A stretch of DNA of 15,250 bases, taken from assembly GCA_018896765.1 (NCBI GenBank), contig JAHILZ010000004.1, forward strand, positions 1-15,250, read 5' to 3'. Shown piece by piece: positions 13,655 to 15,250 of this stretch (its first letter is position 1; each line of letters begins with the position of its first letter). Made by a program: the position numbers and the translations under genes. The notes below the pieces were generated by a model that was not told the DNA's origin, did no database searches, and saw nothing but the letters and a program-made list of their open reading frames with translations. The stretch comes from Patescibacteria group bacterium (lineage in GTDB: Bacteria; Patescibacteriota; Minisyncoccia; JAHIHE01).

Positions 13655-14278
13655 ATGCAAAAACAAACCAAACCCGAACCGTCGGGGGCGCCGATGGCAA
13701 AAATGATTTTAGCCGTCGCGATAATAGTTTCTCTCGGCGCGGCGCTGGGAGTGGCGGGATATTTGGCAAAGAATAAGCCAGTTAAAATTCGACAACCGCA
13801 AGTTTTGCCTGCGGCGGAACAGGAGGCAGCTAATCAAGTTATTGACAAAACCGCGGATTGGAAAACTTATAGAAATGAGGAATATGGGTTTGAGGTTAAG
13901 TATTATCCTGAATTAAATTTTCAAGAACATAATGGCAATGGAACAGACGACGGCCAGTTTGATTATTTGTTTTTAATTAATGTTGGCGTAAATCCATCAA
14001 GAAACCAATATGGATATGAATTGAGATTAAACAAGCAGCGATCATTAGATCGTTATCGCGAAGAATTAATAGGACATGTTACTGATAAAATTGATTCAGA
14101 AGAAAAAACCCTGATTAATGGCAACGCTTGGATAAAAATTAATTACCAGATATTTCTAGCGGCAGATTCTGTTTCATTTACCACGGCTTTTACTAATTAT
14201 GCCGGATATAGTTATGCAATAACATCCTCCGCGTCAGATATTGACCAAATCCTTTCCACTTTCAAATTCATCAATTAA
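13655..14278 (+). CDS. Anchored protein with PsbP-like 'TYRNEEYGFE' domain (paralogue of 12158 gene)
   Basis: This 207-aa protein has an N-terminal membrane segment (about residues 16-38, MILAVAIIVSLGAALGVAGYLA) and a short linker. Its extracytoplasmic domain begins DWKTYRNEEYGFEVKYYP (about 67-84) and ends in DIDQILSTFKFIN. It corresponds to the first half of the 453-aa neighbour and lacks the Cys-rich half. It has Gly where the neighbour has the lipobox-like Cys, so a plain membrane anchor is more likely than a lipoprotein. Both share the linker motif QPQVL. Function unknown; it is probably surface-exposed. It ends 10 bp before the interrupted GAPDH start, so these two may once have been in one transcript. 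Confidence 0.7.
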   Translation: MQKQTKPEPSGAPMAKMILAVAIIVSLGAALGVAGYLAKNKPVKIRQPQVLPAAEQEAANQVIDKTADWKTYRNEEYGFEVKYYPELNFQEHNGNGTDDGQFDYLFLINVGVNPSRNQYGYELRLNKQRSLDRYREELIGHVTDKIDSEEKTLINGNAWIKINYQIFLAADSVSFTTAFTNYAGYSYAITSSASDIDQILSTFKFIN

Positions 14279-14288
14279 CAAAAAACCT

Positions 14289-14354
14289 ATGACAAAAATC
14301 GCAATCAACGGCTTTGGGAGAATCGGGAAGACGGCGCTGAAAAGTATTATATAA
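14289..14354 (+). pseudogene. gap: Truncated start of glyceraldehyde-3-phosphate dehydrogenase gene
   Basis: ATG at 14289 opens a frame reading MTKIAINGFGRIGKTALK, then SII and TAA at 14352-14354. INGFGRIG is the NAD-binding Rossmann signature at the very N-terminus of GAPDH, and the next residues (xTALK) also fit, so the identity is not in doubt. GAPDH is about 330 residues, and only the first 18 or so survive here. The frame breaks at the left arm of a large palindrome (14346-14388), beyond which lies an ATPase gene. The rest of gap is not in the window; it may lie beyond the ATPase (an insertion) or be lost (a rearrangement or misassembly). There is no Shine-Dalgarno before the ATG. Confidence 0.85.
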
Positions 14355-14388
14355 AACATTACAATGCCATTGCAATGTTTTATATAAT
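14346..14388. repeat. 43-bp near-perfect palindrome at the gap breakpoint
   Basis: The outer arms ATTATATAAAACATT (14346-14360) and AATGTTTTATATAAT (14374-14388) are exact inverse complements. The centre continues the pairing (CAATG-C-CATTG) with a single A/C mismatch, giving 21-bp arms around one base. It begins at the point where GAPDH homology stops. Confidence 0.85.
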
Positions 14389-14398
14389 ATATTATAAT
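14370..14398 (+). promoter_or_regulatory. Promoter of the second ATPase, embedded in the two palindromes
   Basis: TTGCAA (14370-14375), exactly 17 bp, then TATAAT (14393-14398). The -35 box lies in the centre of palindrome one and the -10 box in palindrome two. A transcript would start near 14405, only about 20 nt before the ATG at 14426. A factor binding both palindromes would occlude RNA polymerase. Confidence 0.6.
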
Positions 14399-14412
14399 GG
14401 CATTGTAATATA
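14388..14412. repeat. Second palindrome sharing the AATGCCATT core
   Basis: Twelve-base arms around G14400 (ATATTATAATG / CATTGTAATAT plus one outer pair) have one mismatch. The core is shared with the first palindrome: ATTACAATGCCATT (14358-14371) is repeated exactly, inverted, as AATGGCATTGTAAT (14396-14409). Two such sites in a promoter suggest paired operators. Confidence 0.7.
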
Positions 14413-14425
14413 ATAAACCTTATTT

Positions 14426-15250
14426 ATGATAAACGAAACACTTTTAAAAGAGGTTTTGGTCAGCCAGAAAAAAGTTTTTTTGAATAAAAAAGACTTGTTT
14501 AAGCGGGAAATCCTGCGGAATTTCTATGAAAAATATAATAAACAAAAAGAAATTTTGATTATTACCGGCATAAGAAGAGCCGGCAAGTCTTCTTTGATGA
14601 AGCTGGTATGGGATGAATTTAAGATTAAACAATCATTAACCGACGATCAATTTTTGTATTTTAACTTTGAAGACGAAAGATTGGTCGATTTTGACAGAAA
14701 AGATTTTGATAAATTATTGGATGTTTATTATCAATTATATTCTCCCGCAGTCGGCAAAAAAATATTTCTATTTTTGGATGAAGTTCAGAATATCGCTTAT
14801 TGGGAAAAATGGCTTAATCGTTTACTTGAGGAAGGAAAGTATAAAATATTCATAACCGGATCCAATGCCACTTTATTGTCGTCGGAAATGTCTACCGCTT
14901 TAACCGGCAGAAATATTTCCATCAGTCTTTTTCCGCTGTCTTTTTTTGAGTATTATGTTTATTTTAAAAATAAGGCGCTGGATGCGAAGAGTATTTATGA
15001 TTCGGAGCAAAAATCGAGTATTAAAAAAGCGCTGGCGGAATATTCAAAAATGGGAGGGATGCCGGAATATTTGAAAACAGAATCAGCCGAACTGATTCAG
15101 GAATATTTCCGGGATATTTTATCGCGGGATATCGTCAATCGCTATAACATAAAATACAAGCAAGGATTAAAAGAATTAGCGCATCTTCTTCTTTCAAATA
15201 TCGGACAAATATATTCATTGAAAAATTTAAGCAAGACTATAGAAATTAAA
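14426..15250 (+). CDS. Second AAA_14/DUF4143-type ATPase (partial, runs off the right edge)
   Basis: The open frame from ATG 14426 spans 275 codons to the last base with no stop, so the gene is incomplete here. Walker A GIRRAGKSS is at residues 48-56, Walker B IFLFLDEVQ at 113-121, and FITGSNATLLSSEMS (142-156) is the sensor-like segment. LTGRNISISLFPLSFFEY, MGGMPEYL and YFRDILSRDIVNRYNI mark the entry to the DUF4143 region. It is the same family as the ATPase at 10857 (shared G-[VI]-R-R-[SA]-G-K-S, FLDE[AV]Q, LSGR/LTGR, PLSF[KF]E) but clearly diverged, so not a recent duplicate. It is driven by a palindromic promoter and sits directly after a broken gap gene. That position makes it a candidate cargo or core gene of an inserted element. 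Its function is unknown. Confidence 0.88.
   Translation, partial: MINETLLKEVLVSQKKVFLNKKDLFKREILRNFYEKYNKQKEILIITGIRRAGKSSLMKLVWDEFKIKQSLTDDQFLYFNFEDERLVDFDRKDFDKLLDVYYQLYSPAVGKKIFLFLDEVQNIAYWEKWLNRLLEEGKYKIFITGSNATLLSSEMSTALTGRNISISLFPLSFFEYYVYFKNKALDAKSIYDSEQKSSIKKALAEYSKMGGMPEYLKTESAELIQEYFRDILSRDIVNRYNIKYKQGLKELAHLLLSNIGQIYSLKNLSKTIEIK

Overview
The window looks like a chromosomal segment from a Candidate Phyla Radiation (Patescibacteria, Parcubacteria-like) bacterium. This is an inference from gene content: a GerMN-domain protein, a GILT/DsbA-like anchored thioredoxin fold, an OapA/M23 peptidase, a glycosyltransferase next to a GH57 glycosidase, short anchored proteins with a 'TYRNEEYGFE' domain, and AAA_14/DUF4143 ATPases. 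The DNA is AT-rich, genes are short and mostly co-directional, and almost no start codon has a Shine-Dalgarno sequence. TGA is used as a normal stop (genes ending at 9249 and 13519), so the UGA-recoding Gracilibacteria/Absconditabacteria code does not apply.

Layout. Positions 1-700: a possible left-edge fragment on the minus strand, a 94-aa unknown protein with its own terminator, then a promoter and an inverted-repeat leader. Positions 699-3600: an RluF-like rRNA pseudouridine synthase, a convergent DUF2914 membrane protein, and a prohibitin/SPFH protein closed by a strong terminator. Positions 3690-6510: an envelope-oriented run made of a 5'-truncated GerMN protein, a C39-like cysteine peptidase-fold protein and an OapA/M23 peptidase, ended by a bidirectional terminator. 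Positions 6528-7645 (minus): an anchored thioredoxin-fold protein whose N-terminal membrane segment is split off by a frameshift in a poly(A) tract. Positions 7769-10720: a promoter, a long leader, a GT4/5-type glycosyltransferase and a GH57 glycosidase, probably one alpha-glucan pathway unit, separated by heptanucleotide repeats. Positions 10786-14278: an AAA_14/DUF4143 ATPase and two anchored proteins sharing a near-identical DNA cassette. Positions 14289-15250: the first codons of a GAPDH gene, cut short by a palindromic promoter region and a second AAA_14/DUF4143 ATPase that runs off the window.

The most notable observation is the right end. An unmistakable GAPDH N-terminus (MTKIAINGFGRIGKTALK) is interrupted by a 43-bp near-perfect palindrome plus a second palindrome. 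These carry the -35 and -10 boxes of the ATPase gene. This looks like insertion of an ATPase cassette into, or a rearrangement through, a central glycolytic gene. Other points of interest are the slippery A8-G-A7 frameshift, a truncated Gmad2-GerMN gene, an M23 enzyme with Asp in place of a zinc-ligand His, and several local repeat systems. All readings are by eye, with no database search.
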